From: Saprospiraceae bacterium
GTDB lineage: Bacteria > Bacteroidota > Bacteroidia > Chitinophagales > Saprospiraceae
Assembly: GCA_028285545.1 (NCBI GenBank)
Contig: JANQPA010000048.1
Coordinates: 1 to 52,863, forward strand
Direction: 5' to 3'
DNA: 52,863 bases
The notes under the pieces are model-generated. The model saw only the letters and a program-made list of their open reading frames with translations, ran no database searches and was not told the DNA's origin. The position numbers and the translations under genes are program-made. Below are positions 17,870 to 27,250 of this stretch, one piece after another (the stretch's first letter is position 1; each line of letters begins with the position of its first letter).

Positions 17870-18757
17870 GTGGAGCCCTTGAATGCCATTAATGAAATTT
17901 CTAAAAACTCAGATTTGCAAGATAGTTTGTATCCTAAGAGGAAAGTTTCTTTTTTGCCTCTTTGGAGGACTATCTTTAAAAATATTCGCGATTATTCCTT
18001 CTTCATTCACCAATTGTCCAGGTTAGCTATTATTGGAGATTTTAAACGTTCTAATATTGGGATAACATGGTTGTTTATCGCTCCTATATTCTCTGTAATC
18101 ATGTGGGTATTCTTTAATAGTGCTGGAATTCTTGATCCTGGTGACACGGGGATTCCTTATCCAGCTTATGTATTATTAAGTTCATCAATATGGGGGTTTT
18201 TTGTAGGGATGTATCAAAAGGCTAGCAATATCTTAATTAGTAGACGTAATATGATCATTACTACCCATTTTCCGCATGAAGTGTTGGTGGTAGAAAGAGC
18301 ATTGGTTCATTTGATCCGTTTTATCATTCCTTTTTTAATCAACATTATTGTTTTATTGCTGTTCGGTGTTCGTTTTAACTTGATAGCATTAATTTTCCCT
18401 TTTACTTTGTTACCCTTGATGATTCTTGGAATAGCTATAGGTTTAATAGTTTCCCTTTTGCGAGTAGTTGCAGTAGATATTGCCAAGATTTTTGATAGTG
18501 GTATTGGTTTTTTGATGTTTCTCACCCCTGTAATATATGCTCCTAAAATCGATATCAGTTGGCTAAGCCCAATTATAAAATTCAACCCCTTAACTTATTT
18601 GATTGGGTTTAGTCGAAATGTTTTAACGCAAGGTAATTTTTATGAGCCAGTACCTTGGGCAATTTGTACGCTCCTAAGTTTAATCTTTTTATTAATTGTG
18701 GTTCGTATATTTTTTATTGCAGAATCCAAAGTGGTGGAGCGATTTATAAGTATTTAA
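17870..18757 (+). CDS. ABC-2 type polysaccharide export permease (Wzm/TagG-like)
   Basis: A 295-residue inner-membrane protein with six hydrophobic helices after a ~45-residue cytoplasmic N-terminus. The motif RSNIGITWLFIAPIF is the conserved start of the ABC-2 permease domain, and PHEVLVVERALVHLIRF and FNPLTYLIGFSRNVL are typical later motifs. The best start is GTG at 17870; no ATG occurs before the conserved region. Together with the ATPase encoded 62 bases downstream it forms the transporter expected to flip a lipid-linked polysaccharide to the periplasm. The upstream region 17642-17869 is AT-rich and should hold divergent promoters, but I find no exact consensus. Confidence 0.88.
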   Translation: MEPLNAINEISKNSDLQDSLYPKRKVSFLPLWRTIFKNIRDYSFFIHQLSRLAIIGDFKRSNIGITWLFIAPIFSVIMWVFFNSAGILDPGDTGIPYPAYVLLSSSIWGFFVGMYQKASNILISRRNMIITTHFPHEVLVVERALVHLIRFIIPFLINIIVLLLFGVRFNLIALIFPFTLLPLMILGIAIGLIVSLLRVVAVDIAKIFDSGIGFLMFLTPVIYAPKIDISWLSPIIKFNPLTYLIGFSRNVLTQGNFYEPVPWAICTLLSLIFLLIVVRIFFIAESKVVERFISI

Positions 18758-18819
18758 CAATTTCTAGCTACAGCTTAAGATCTTTTTCTATGGATCATTA
18801 AATTTTATTCAAATAATAA

Positions 18820-19659
18820 ATGACGTCAATGATAAAACCTCTTCTTTCCGTTCGAAACCTTCACAAGAAGTTTAGTAGGGATATAAAGTATAATCTTTAC
18901 TATGGTCTACAAGGAATATTCGCAGATACTGTTGGATTTAAGACCAATTATATGAAGCTAAGGAAAAAGGAGTTCTGGGGACTTGCTAATATTAATTTAG
19001 ATTTATATCCAGGAGAGATCTTAGCGGTTGTAGGGGCTAATGGCTCAGGTAAAACCACCTTGATGCGTTTAATTTCCAACATCTATCACCTTGATGTAGG
19101 ATCGATTACTGGACAACCTAGTCAAAAAATCACTCCTGTCTTTTCTTTAGCAGTCGGAATGCATCCCTTATTTTCTGGTAAAGAAAATATCTATATTAAA
19201 GGGTCAATGTATGGAATGACCAAATCAGAAATCGATGCTAAGATGGATTTTATAAAAGAGTTTTCAGAACTTGAAGATCATCTTGACGAACCATTTGGCA
19301 ATTATTCATCAGGAATGCGTGCCCGCCTGGCTTATGCAATTGCACTTGCAACAGATCCAAATATTTTCATTATTGATGAGGCCTTAGCTGTAGGAGATTC
19401 TGTTTTTAAAGCCAAATGCTTTGAAAATATGAAAGATTTTGTCCGACAACCAAATAAGGCCGTCATATTCGTGTCCAATCATATCCGAAAGGTATTAATG
19501 GTAGCTACACGTGTACTGGTTTTGAATAAGGGACAATTGATCTATAACTCAACAGACATCAAAGAAGCCTTGAATTTTTATATCCTCAATTGCCTGGATC
19601 ATTTAGAGGAGGAACAAAAGCAAATACAGTTAAAAATAGTTCAAGAATATGATTTGTAA
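18820..19659 (+). CDS. ABC transporter ATP-binding protein (Wzt/TagH-like)
   Basis: A 279-residue ATPase with Walker A GANGSGKTT (residues 72-80), signature YSSGMRARLA, Walker B IFIIDEALAVGD and the switch histidine in VSNHI. The long insertion before Walker A (NLYYGLQGIFADTVGF) is typical of polysaccharide-export ATPases. The protein stops soon after the nucleotide-binding domain, so the C-terminal carbohydrate-binding domain of O-antigen Wzt proteins is missing. Export is therefore probably not coupled to recognition of a modified chain end, as in TagH and KpsT. ATG 18820 is used; ATG 18829 is equally possible. Its stop codon overlaps the start of the next gene by one base. Confidence 0.9.
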   Translation: MTSMIKPLLSVRNLHKKFSRDIKYNLYYGLQGIFADTVGFKTNYMKLRKKEFWGLANINLDLYPGEILAVVGANGSGKTTLMRLISNIYHLDVGSITGQPSQKITPVFSLAVGMHPLFSGKENIYIKGSMYGMTKSEIDAKMDFIKEFSELEDHLDEPFGNYSSGMRARLAYAIALATDPNIFIIDEALAVGDSVFKAKCFENMKDFVRQPNKAVIFVSNHIRKVLMVATRVLVLNKGQLIYNSTDIKEALNFYILNCLDHLEEEQKQIQLKIVQEYDL

Positions 19660-20972
19660 TGCCTAAGTCATCCTCGCCATTCCGGATACTCATAGAAGCC
19701 AACAAACTCCTTTCTCCCGGCAATGATGGCATTAAACGCTATCTCACCGAACTGCTAATCTCCCTGGCTCAATTGGAATATGAGCTTGCTCCTAAATTTG
19801 AAATTCATCTTTATATCAAAGGGGGCCATTCCATAAAATTGAGTGAATACCTATCCATTAAATCCAAGAATAAACCTGCAATTGATACCCAAATAAAAGC
19901 GAAAAGTCAATTAGAAGGTAGTTTCGAATATCAAGCACTTCGAATCAAGGATATAATTCGCCAAGCCCTCCCCTGGTCAATCTTTAAACCACTGGCTTGG
20001 GTCTATGAGCATTTACCCATCCGTTTTTTATTGAGCGTATTTCGAGAATGGGAAATTCAGAGAGAATTAAATTTAATTCGTCCTTATTTAGAAAGGTATG
20101 ACCTGATCCATGTTCCTTTGCCCCAAAACCTCCTCTTTCTTCCAAATGTAAAAAGCAAGTTCCTAATTACCATACATGATTTTTCACACAAACATTTCCC
20201 TCAATTCCATACTAATGATAACATTAACCGAACTGAGCAGGGCATGCAACAGGCTATAAATAGTAAAACCCATTTTCTGGCCGTTTCTCAATCTACCAAA
20301 TTAGATCTGCTAAACGAATACCCAGTTCAATCAGATCGAGTCCACGTTGTGTATGAAGCTTGTAATCGTAATCACTTTAGGCCACATAAAGATCCTGAAC
20401 AATTAAAATCAATTTTGGAAAAATACCGACTACCAAAATGTCCCTTTTTTCTATGCTTATCTACTCTAGAACCCAGAAAAAACCTGGTTAATACCATCAA
20501 GGCTTTTAATGCTTTGCAATTAGAGCATCCAAATGAAAATCTGGCTTTATTCATCTGTGGAAAAAGAGGTTGGAATTTGGATGATTTGCTTAAAAAGGAG
20601 CATATCAGCACTAAAAACATCTTTTTCGTTGGTTATGTAGCTGAAGAAGATCTTCCTATCTTTTATTCTCATGCCTTGGCTTTGTGTTATGTTTCCTTTT
20701 ATGAGGGATTTGGCTTACCTCCATTGGAGGCTATGGCCTGCGGTACTACTATCATTTACGGCGATAATAGTTCTATGAAGGAAATAATTGGAGATGCTGG
20801 ATTACCTGCTGATCCTTATGATGTGGATAATATCAGAGATCAAATGGAGGTTTTGTTTAATGATGATAAGTTGCGTATTCGTTTGCAACAAAAAGCTTTA
20901 AAAAGAGCAGCGCAATTTTCTTGGGCAAAGGTTGCTCGAGAGACCTTGGCGATGTATGAAAAGCTTATTTGA
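19659..20972 (+). CDS. GT4-family glycosyltransferase
   Basis: A 437-residue GT-B enzyme. The N-terminus LIEANKLLSPGNDGIKRYLTEL holds the glycine-rich acceptor loop. LITIHDFSH and AVSQSTKLDLL are mid-protein GT4 motifs. The donor site has LEPRKNLVN (R273, K274) and a complete E-x7-E motif YEGFGLPPLEAMACG (E349, E357). It is similar in its C-terminal half to the GT4 at 1495-2601. The start codon overlaps the ATPase stop (TAATG), so it is translationally coupled to the exporter. It is likely one of the chain-building or chain-initiating enzymes for the exported glycan. Confidence 0.92.
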   Translation: MPKSSSPFRILIEANKLLSPGNDGIKRYLTELLISLAQLEYELAPKFEIHLYIKGGHSIKLSEYLSIKSKNKPAIDTQIKAKSQLEGSFEYQALRIKDIIRQALPWSIFKPLAWVYEHLPIRFLLSVFREWEIQRELNLIRPYLERYDLIHVPLPQNLLFLPNVKSKFLITIHDFSHKHFPQFHTNDNINRTEQGMQQAINSKTHFLAVSQSTKLDLLNEYPVQSDRVHVVYEACNRNHFRPHKDPEQLKSILEKYRLPKCPFFLCLSTLEPRKNLVNTIKAFNALQLEHPNENLALFICGKRGWNLDDLLKKEHISTKNIFFVGYVAEEDLPIFYSHALALCYVSFYEGFGLPPLEAMACGTTIIYGDNSSMKEIIGDAGLPADPYDVDNIRDQMEVLFNDDKLRIRLQQKALKRAAQFSWAKVARETLAMYEKLI

Positions 20973-20990
20973 TTTTGAATGGTTTTTGTA

Positions 20991-21277
20991 TCGCTGCGCT
21001 GCAGCTTAATTTATCTCTATTTTATTACCGATGGCTGTACCATCGGCTCAATTATGTCGCCATTCTATGGCTTTTATTACGGCATTGCTACGAAGTATTG
21101 GGCCAGGCGTGCCATCTCTGGTCCATAAAATGGAAATAAATTTGATCTGCAAATTTGTAGAATGCCTAAATATTTTCATTCTTTGCTGGTATTAGCGGCA
21201 TCGCCGCGAAATATTATGGCCTGAGATGGCAATCTCAGGCAAATAAGGATCAAATAAATTAAGCTGCAGCGCAGCGA
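20991..21277. repeat. 287-bp hairpin-rich element with 24-bp perfect terminal inverted repeats
   Basis: The 24 bases at 20991-21014 are the exact reverse complement of 21254-21277. Inside are further palindromes: 21028-21046 (7-bp stem), 21195-21207 (5-bp stem, GCGGC/GCCGC) and 21219-21240 (perfect 9-bp stem with a 4-base loop). Two internal stretches, near 21080-21120 and 21196-21240, are diverged direct copies: both run CGGCAT-CG-GAA-TATT-GGCC and end in a TCTCnGG-type hairpin. It fills most of the 385-base gap between two convergent genes. No ORF is convincing on either strand and no target-site duplication is visible. It may be a MITE-like or REP-like element, or a large bidirectional terminator. 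Confidence 0.7.
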
Positions 21278-21357
21278 CACCTGAGGTTATATTAATACTG
21301 CTATCCTTTCTTTAATGGCCTCACCAAGATTAAAAAACCACTATCCAATCCCTAATC

Positions 21358-24300
21358 CTATTGAACAACAACCCAACTCTTCAACACTCTTTGACGAACT
21401 GGATTTTTCAAACGCAACAAATAAAGCCCCTTAGGCAAATGCCCTAGATCCCAGCTCAAATTTTGCTGGCCTTGAAGTGAGCCTTGCCTTTTTAATACTC
21501 GGCCTCCAATATCCAATAATTCCAATTGAACGGGTTCGGTGGCTTCCCATTCTAATGTTACATAATTAGAGGTGGGATTAGGATATACTTTTAGCCTTTC
21601 AATTTCAAAATTTTGTTCTTTAGAATTTACTGCTCCTCTGATTTTACTGATTACTTGATTGGTAATAATGGGAGGGTTGGCATCAAAATAAATTCCGGCC
21701 TGATTTTTCACCTCCTCCCCTATTTTTAAATTATCCAGGGTTTTTATAGAAAATTGAAAATAGCCCTGGCTGGCTTCCGGATCACTTAAACTATCTACTA
21801 AATTGATATCCTCAAAATTGACTTCTAAAAGCCCGTTTTTATCAATTTGTAGGGTATAATCATGGCTAGAGCTGAGGGGTTTTAAAGTTTGCCAATCAAG
21901 TTCAGAGGCCAAAGGATCTCTTAAAGTCACTCTAAAAGCCGTGTCATTGCCAGTATTTTGAAAGCGGATGGTATAAATCAATTCTTCACCCGGGTCAATT
22001 AAGTCTGCTTTGGCACGAGAGGTTTGCACCAATTTATCATTGGGATCATAACTACAAAATAAGGGAGCAGAAATATTGAAGGTATCTCTTAATAGTTGCC
22101 CCTCCGGTCCTTCTGCTGATACAATGGCCATTGCCTGGAGGGTATCACCAATAAAATTGACAGATACCGGATCAAGGAAGGCTTTTAGATTTATTTTTTG
22201 AGTAGGATTCAACCCATTAAATGACCAGCTTCCTTCTTGTTCATTTAAAATGGTTCCTTCTCCTGATAAAGAATTTAATTGAAGAGGAAATTCCAGCACA
22301 ATTTTTATCTCACCTGATAAAGCTAAATTACCTTCATTTTTTACAGCCAGATCTACAAAACCAGACTGATTACAACGCATTCTGGAAGAAAAAGCGCTAA
22401 TGTTTACATCCGGACTGGGCCCATTAGCTTTTAAACCAAAAAATAGCGTGTCTGGCCGATCAACCGCATTTGCTTCAAAACTCTGCATATCCGGAGTTGT
22501 AGGGCTCCAAATGTCAGAATAGTACATAGAAGCTGAATAATTATCATCCTCCAGAAAAAAGGTGCTCAAACCATCATTTTCACTAAATTTCAAGGTCTGC
22601 TCTGGTTCAATTTGAATGGGGATGTCTTGTAATGGAGTCTCTCCTTCATCTAAACGGCCATTTCCATTTTCATCGAAAAAAACCAGGGTGGTAATACTGG
22701 GGGCCCCAGTTTCATTTTTCCACCAACTGTAGGTGCCCATTTCCTCATCATAGATTATCAAATCGGGTCGGGCATCTTTATCAATCCGATGAACCCGATG
22801 GATAAAACCGGAAGGAGGGTTCTGGTAAATAGCCTTTTCCTGAATATTTTCAAAAGGAGCGGGGAGCCATAGCAGAGAATCTTGCTGCCGCCTTATTTCC
22901 GTACTAGCTAAAACGTCTTTTTTTCCATCATGATTTACATCAATGGCAATTATCCGATTGACTTCAGCTACATTTTTCAAATACAAGAATTTCCATTCAA
23001 AAAAATCAGAACTGTCTTTTTCAGTATTCAAATGGTATACAATATTTCCGCTACCGTCATAAGAAATAACATCTGTATATTCATCTTCATCCACATCTAA
23101 CAATTCGATGTTCCTCCAGGCCCAAAATCCATTGTATCTTCTCAATACCTCTAAATTTTGAAAGGCACCATTTTCCCAACGGCTTATCTGAAGACGTTCA
23201 TTAGAGTTGATGGCAAACACCAAATCTTCATCTCCATCCTTATCCCAATCCACCATGTCTATATCCAAAGGATTCTCAGGCAGGGAAAATATTTGCCGAG
23301 GACCAAAATTTCCTTTTCCGTCCAAATTGAAATAGTAAAAAACCCCTTTCCAAATGCCAGCTCCAACTAAGAGGTCTAAGTCCTCATCTCCGTCCAAGTC
23401 CACTGCTTTGATATAATCCATTCCCACCATTTCTCGATCAATAAACTCCCTAGTGAATTGGAGATTTCCTTCATTTCGATATAGCCACAAGCCTCCATCA
23501 GAAAATCCGCTGCTTTTTACATAAATAAAATCTGTATCCCCATCTAGATCAATATCCATTGGCACTCCCTTTTTGGCTTGGGAAAGGCCTGTTTCTAATA
23601 TTTTTATTCTGTCAAAAGGTTGCCTATTTTCAATAATAGCGAAAAAACCACCTCGCGGACTGGTAGCCAGTAGGTCCATGTCATCATCACCATCCAGATC
23701 TCCTGCCTCAAAATGCCATCGATACATATTTAAGGGTATAGGTTGAATGTCCGGCCAGTTTTGATTTTCTTGAGAATATAAAGAATAGTAAACGCCATTT
23801 TCACTGCCAATAATAAAATCTATTTGCTGATCCGAATTAAAATCTGTGAAGGCATAAGAATTCGCTTTGGTCACACTTGCTTGTAGGGTATCCAGACCTA
23901 AAAATTGTCCTTCCCGTTGCTTTAAGCAAAAAACTCCATTTCTTGACGAATATTTATGAGTGCCTATCAAAAGGTCCATTTCTCCGTTCGAATCTAAATC
24001 AATTATTTCTATAATATTCATCCAAAGATTCCCTTCATTTTCGTTTTTAATTTCGAAGGTATCTTGCTTCCAAGTCAAACTTAGGCTATCAAAGGAATGC
24101 CTGAGGAGGTGATAATTATGCCGATCCAATCGCTGAAATACGAGAACATCAGGAGATTGATCATCATCCAGGTCATCTACTTTAATAAGTCTTGGCTCGG
24201 GTATATTGCTTAGAATTGTTTGAGGAGCAGTAAAAAAACTACTTTTAGGATCGAACAGGCATACCTTAATGTCGTTAAATTCTTGCTGGGCGGCAATGAT

Positions 24301-24918
24301 CAAATCAGGGTAAGAGTCATTATTCCAATCATATGCATCATAAAATTGATTTCGGATGCCTACTAGTTCCTCTGAAATCAATTCTGGAGTTCCCAATTGA
24401 CCAGATCCATCATTTAACGAGAACCAAGCTGTTCCTCTCTCATAAAGTGTATGAAAAACTACATCCGCAGCACCATCATTATTAAAATCTTCCACCGACC
24501 AGGAGTCTACATAAAAATCCGGCTTGACAAGGCTATCTCCTACGGGAAAATAAGTACCCGAATTTTGATTTTCATACCAAATGACCTTGGCAGGATCATC
24601 GTTGACAACTAAAATATCAAGGTCTTCATCCCCGTCCATATCAGCTAATTCCAGTAATCTGATATATTCCAGATCATCTGCAATGGTAAACGGCAAACTG
24701 AAAGTTCCTTCCAGGTCTAATTGCCGTTGAAGAACAATCCTGGCTTGACCCTCATTACTATAGGTTATTATTTCCTTTAATCCGTCGCCATCTAAATCTG
24801 CTACTTTTACACCTTCAAGGTCACGTAGGTCGTAACCTAGGTTTTGCTGATGAGAAAATTGAGAAAATGCAGGAATACTGTAAAGAAAGAAAATTAAAAT
24901 TGCTGTGGTTTTGTTCAT
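21358..24918 (-). CDS. Secreted FG-GAP/VCBS repeat protein with T9SS sorting domain
   Basis: A 1186-residue protein. I use ATG 24918 because it gives a clean signal peptide (MNKTTAILIFFLYSIPAFSQ); the upstream alternative is a TTG. Residues ~30-760 contain at least twelve calcium-binding-like repeats of the form DLDGDGLKEI / DMDGDEDLDIL / DWDKDGDEDLV, which predict a beta-propeller with Ca-binding loops. Then come a short FFDENGNGRLDEGE segment, CARDB/DUF11-like beta domains with NTGNDTAFRVTLRDPL, and a final T9SS type A sorting domain starting LKVYPNPTSNYVTLEW and ending RVLKSWVVVQ. It is therefore exported by T9SS and attached to or released from the cell surface. The start lies 52 bases after the phosphate transporter gene. 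Confidence 0.92.
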   Translation of the reverse strand: MNKTTAILIFFLYSIPAFSQFSHQQNLGYDLRDLEGVKVADLDGDGLKEIITYSNEGQARIVLQRQLDLEGTFSLPFTIADDLEYIRLLELADMDGDEDLDILVVNDDPAKVIWYENQNSGTYFPVGDSLVKPDFYVDSWSVEDFNNDGAADVVFHTLYERGTAWFSLNDGSGQLGTPELISEELVGIRNQFYDAYDWNNDSYPDLIIAAQQEFNDIKVCLFDPKSSFFTAPQTILSNIPEPRLIKVDDLDDDQSPDVLVFQRLDRHNYHLLRHSFDSLSLTWKQDTFEIKNENEGNLWMNIIEIIDLDSNGEMDLLIGTHKYSSRNGVFCLKQREGQFLGLDTLQASVTKANSYAFTDFNSDQQIDFIIGSENGVYYSLYSQENQNWPDIQPIPLNMYRWHFEAGDLDGDDDMDLLATSPRGGFFAIIENRQPFDRIKILETGLSQAKKGVPMDIDLDGDTDFIYVKSSGFSDGGLWLYRNEGNLQFTREFIDREMVGMDYIKAVDLDGDEDLDLLVGAGIWKGVFYYFNLDGKGNFGPRQIFSLPENPLDIDMVDWDKDGDEDLVFAINSNERLQISRWENGAFQNLEVLRRYNGFWAWRNIELLDVDEDEYTDVISYDGSGNIVYHLNTEKDSSDFFEWKFLYLKNVAEVNRIIAIDVNHDGKKDVLASTEIRRQQDSLLWLPAPFENIQEKAIYQNPPSGFIHRVHRIDKDARPDLIIYDEEMGTYSWWKNETGAPSITTLVFFDENGNGRLDEGETPLQDIPIQIEPEQTLKFSENDGLSTFFLEDDNYSASMYYSDIWSPTTPDMQSFEANAVDRPDTLFFGLKANGPSPDVNISAFSSRMRCNQSGFVDLAVKNEGNLALSGEIKIVLEFPLQLNSLSGEGTILNEQEGSWSFNGLNPTQKINLKAFLDPVSVNFIGDTLQAMAIVSAEGPEGQLLRDTFNISAPLFCSYDPNDKLVQTSRAKADLIDPGEELIYTIRFQNTGNDTAFRVTLRDPLASELDWQTLKPLSSSHDYTLQIDKNGLLEVNFEDINLVDSLSDPEASQGYFQFSIKTLDNLKIGEEVKNQAGIYFDANPPIITNQVISKIRGAVNSKEQNFEIERLKVYPNPTSNYVTLEWEATEPVQLELLDIGGRVLKRQGSLQGQQNLSWDLGHLPKGLYLLRLKNPVRQRVLKSWVVVQ

Positions 24919-24970
24919 GGGATTATTTTTATGAGGCAAAATTAAGCTTTCATGTTTACAATTTCCAGCT

Positions 24971-27250
24971 TTATTTTTCTTTACTTAAAAGAGCCCATGA
25001 ATTTTTATTTTCCACCATTTCCAAACGAGTATATAATTTAAAAAAACGAAGTGCTACTGCTATAAGGTCTTTTAATTCTAATAAAATATTAAAAAACAAA
25101 AAACTATTAATGGCATTATAGGTGCCTGTTTTAATTCCCTCTACTTGTTGAGAAAGTATAGTTTCAATTGAAATAAATAATTGCTGCTTTTCTTTTTCTA
25201 ATTGCTGGTAAAGAGGATAATCGTTGGCTTTAATAGCATCTGAAATTTTCAAAAAATATCTATCCAGAATGAAAACAAGGTTATCCAATTCATTTAGCTG
25301 CCGGGGTTTTAGTGGGCTGTGTAAATTTCCCAAATGTTCTTCACATGAGTCCGCAATCAATTTTGAAGATTGCAAAAAGTCCTGTTCCAAATCATAAATC
25401 AAAAGATAGGCGCGACTTGCTTCGGTTTTTTCTTCTCTAATTCGTTTGATTTGATTATAAAAAGCGTATTTGAATTCTAAATTTTCATTCTGCAATTGTT
25501 TCAAGAGATCTGTAGATTTTTTGACAAGCGCTCTATCTTCAGTAGACAATCCTTTTAAAAGATGAGTGATGATCTGGTTCACTTTTAGAATCGTCTCGGC
25601 AGTATTCTCGGCAGTATCTTTAATCACAGTCTTGGACTCGATTATTTGTGCTGAATTATAATAAGCTTCTCTTTGTTTTTTGGCTATTTCTCTTCTTCTG
25701 TGAAGTCTAAAACTTCTTAGAATCAGGCCAAAAGCCAGGGCTAACAAACCTATGATCGCGTAGATCTGGAAAAAATAGATTAAACAGGCAAATAAGGCAG
25801 CAACAATAAATGCAATCAAGGCTGTAGCAAACCAGCCGCCTATTACATTGACCACCCCAGCAACTCTATACACGGCACTATCTCTTCCCCAGGCTCGATC
25901 AGATAAAGAGGTTCCCATTGCCACCATAAAAGACACATAAGTGGTGGAGAGTGGTAATTTATAGGAAGTGGCAAGAGCGATTAGCGCACTTGCTACAGTT
26001 AAATTCACCGAAGCACGCACTAAATCAAAGGCAGGGGCCCCATGAACATTTTTTTTATCAGTATTGTCTGCAAGCGGTTCAAATTGGGATTCTGTTTTTT
26101 CCATCCAAGTATCCGGAATCCACCGACCTGCCGAGCGATTTAGCTGGAAAACGAAGCGAACGATCCCTTTAGCCAACCAATTGGGAGAAAATCTTTCCAA
26201 TCCCTCGTGTTGTCGACCTAGATTGACCTCCGTTTCGGTGACCGAACGTGCTTTTTTGGAAAACCAAAGGGTTATGATCATAATCAGTCCTGCCCCTGTC
26301 AATAAATAAGTATTGGTGGGATAGGCCTGACTTAGGATATTCATACTAAAGGATTCAGCAACTTCCCCTGAAGAGGCCCAGGCTTTATAAGATTCAAACC
26401 CAGCTATTGGAACTCCAATAAAATTGACCAGGTCATTACCAGCAAAGGCCATGGCCAATGAAAAGGTTCCAAATAAAACCACCAGCTTTAAAATATTTAC
26501 TTTAAATAAGGTATACAGCAAAAACAAGATTAAAGAGGCAAAAGTAAAGGATAGCCCTATTAAAGTCCAGGTATTATTGGCAGTCCAACCGACCAGTGAA
26601 GCCGGCAGAAAAGCAGCTCCTTTCAAGCCTTTTATTAATAAGAAATAGATCATGGTAGCCATGGCTAAGCCAGACCACAAAACGCCCACAAATTTTAACC
26701 TTGGTCGGTAATTAAAACTAAGCAATATCCGGGTAAGATATTGAATCCCAGCACCAATCAAAAAAGCAATACCTACCGAAAGAAAGATGCCCATAATAAT
26801 AGCTAAGGCCCCATAAGAATTAATATAATCACCAATTGGTAAATCACTTCCACCAGCCTGGCTTTTGATTAGGGCAATCATGAAAGCTGCTCCCAGCAAT
26901 TCAAATACAATCGAAACTGTTGTAGAAGTAGGCAGTCCAAAAGTATTAAAGAGGTCCAGGAGGATAATATCTGTAAGCATTACAGCCAAAAACAAGGTCA
27001 TAATGTCATAAAAAACATAGTATTCCGGATTAAAAACTCCCTTCCTGGCCACTTCCATCATACCACTTGAAAAAGTGGCCCCTACAAAAATTCCCAGGCT
27101 AGCCACAATCATAATGGTCCGTCGAGTTGCCACTTTTGAACCGATGGCTGAATTGAGGAAATTCACCGCATCATTGCTCACCCCTACAATCAGGTCCGAA
27201 ATTGCCAGGACAAAAAGAATAACTACGATGAAAAAATAATATTCCGCCAT
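24971..27250 (-). CDS. PiT-family inorganic phosphate transporter with PhoU-like C-terminal domain
   Basis: A 759-residue inner-membrane protein. The first PiT half carries the signature GVSNDAVNFLNSAIGSK (residues 23-39) and GLPTSTTVSIV. The second half carries FAGNDLVNFIGVPIAG and the matching PLSTTYVSFMVAMGTSL. The two inverted halves are separated by a cytoplasmic loop of ~90 residues that includes PDTWMEKTESQFEP. After the last helices (about residue 515) comes a soluble helical region of ~230 residues (LKVNQIITHLLKGLSTEDRAL, CEEHLGNLHSPLKPRQL) resembling PhoU-type helical bundles. Family role: proton or sodium coupled phosphate uptake. The fused tail may sense or gate; that is inference. 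It may be cotranscribed with the downstream FG-GAP gene. Confidence 0.9.
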   Translation of the reverse strand: MAEYYFFIVVILFVLAISDLIVGVSNDAVNFLNSAIGSKVATRRTIMIVASLGIFVGATFSSGMMEVARKGVFNPEYYVFYDIMTLFLAVMLTDIILLDLFNTFGLPTSTTVSIVFELLGAAFMIALIKSQAGGSDLPIGDYINSYGALAIIMGIFLSVGIAFLIGAGIQYLTRILLSFNYRPRLKFVGVLWSGLAMATMIYFLLIKGLKGAAFLPASLVGWTANNTWTLIGLSFTFASLILFLLYTLFKVNILKLVVLFGTFSLAMAFAGNDLVNFIGVPIAGFESYKAWASSGEVAESFSMNILSQAYPTNTYLLTGAGLIMIITLWFSKKARSVTETEVNLGRQHEGLERFSPNWLAKGIVRFVFQLNRSAGRWIPDTWMEKTESQFEPLADNTDKKNVHGAPAFDLVRASVNLTVASALIALATSYKLPLSTTYVSFMVAMGTSLSDRAWGRDSAVYRVAGVVNVIGGWFATALIAFIVAALFACLIYFFQIYAIIGLLALAFGLILRSFRLHRRREIAKKQREAYYNSAQIIESKTVIKDTAENTAETILKVNQIITHLLKGLSTEDRALVKKSTDLLKQLQNENLEFKYAFYNQIKRIREEKTEASRAYLLIYDLEQDFLQSSKLIADSCEEHLGNLHSPLKPRQLNELDNLVFILDRYFLKISDAIKANDYPLYQQLEKEKQQLFISIETILSQQVEGIKTGTYNAINSFLFFNILLELKDLIAVALRFFKLYTRLEMVENKNSWALLSKEK

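Noticed and set aside
24919-24939. TTG-initiated extension of the FG-GAP gene
   Set aside because: ATG 24918 starts a clean signal peptide; the added residues would disrupt it.
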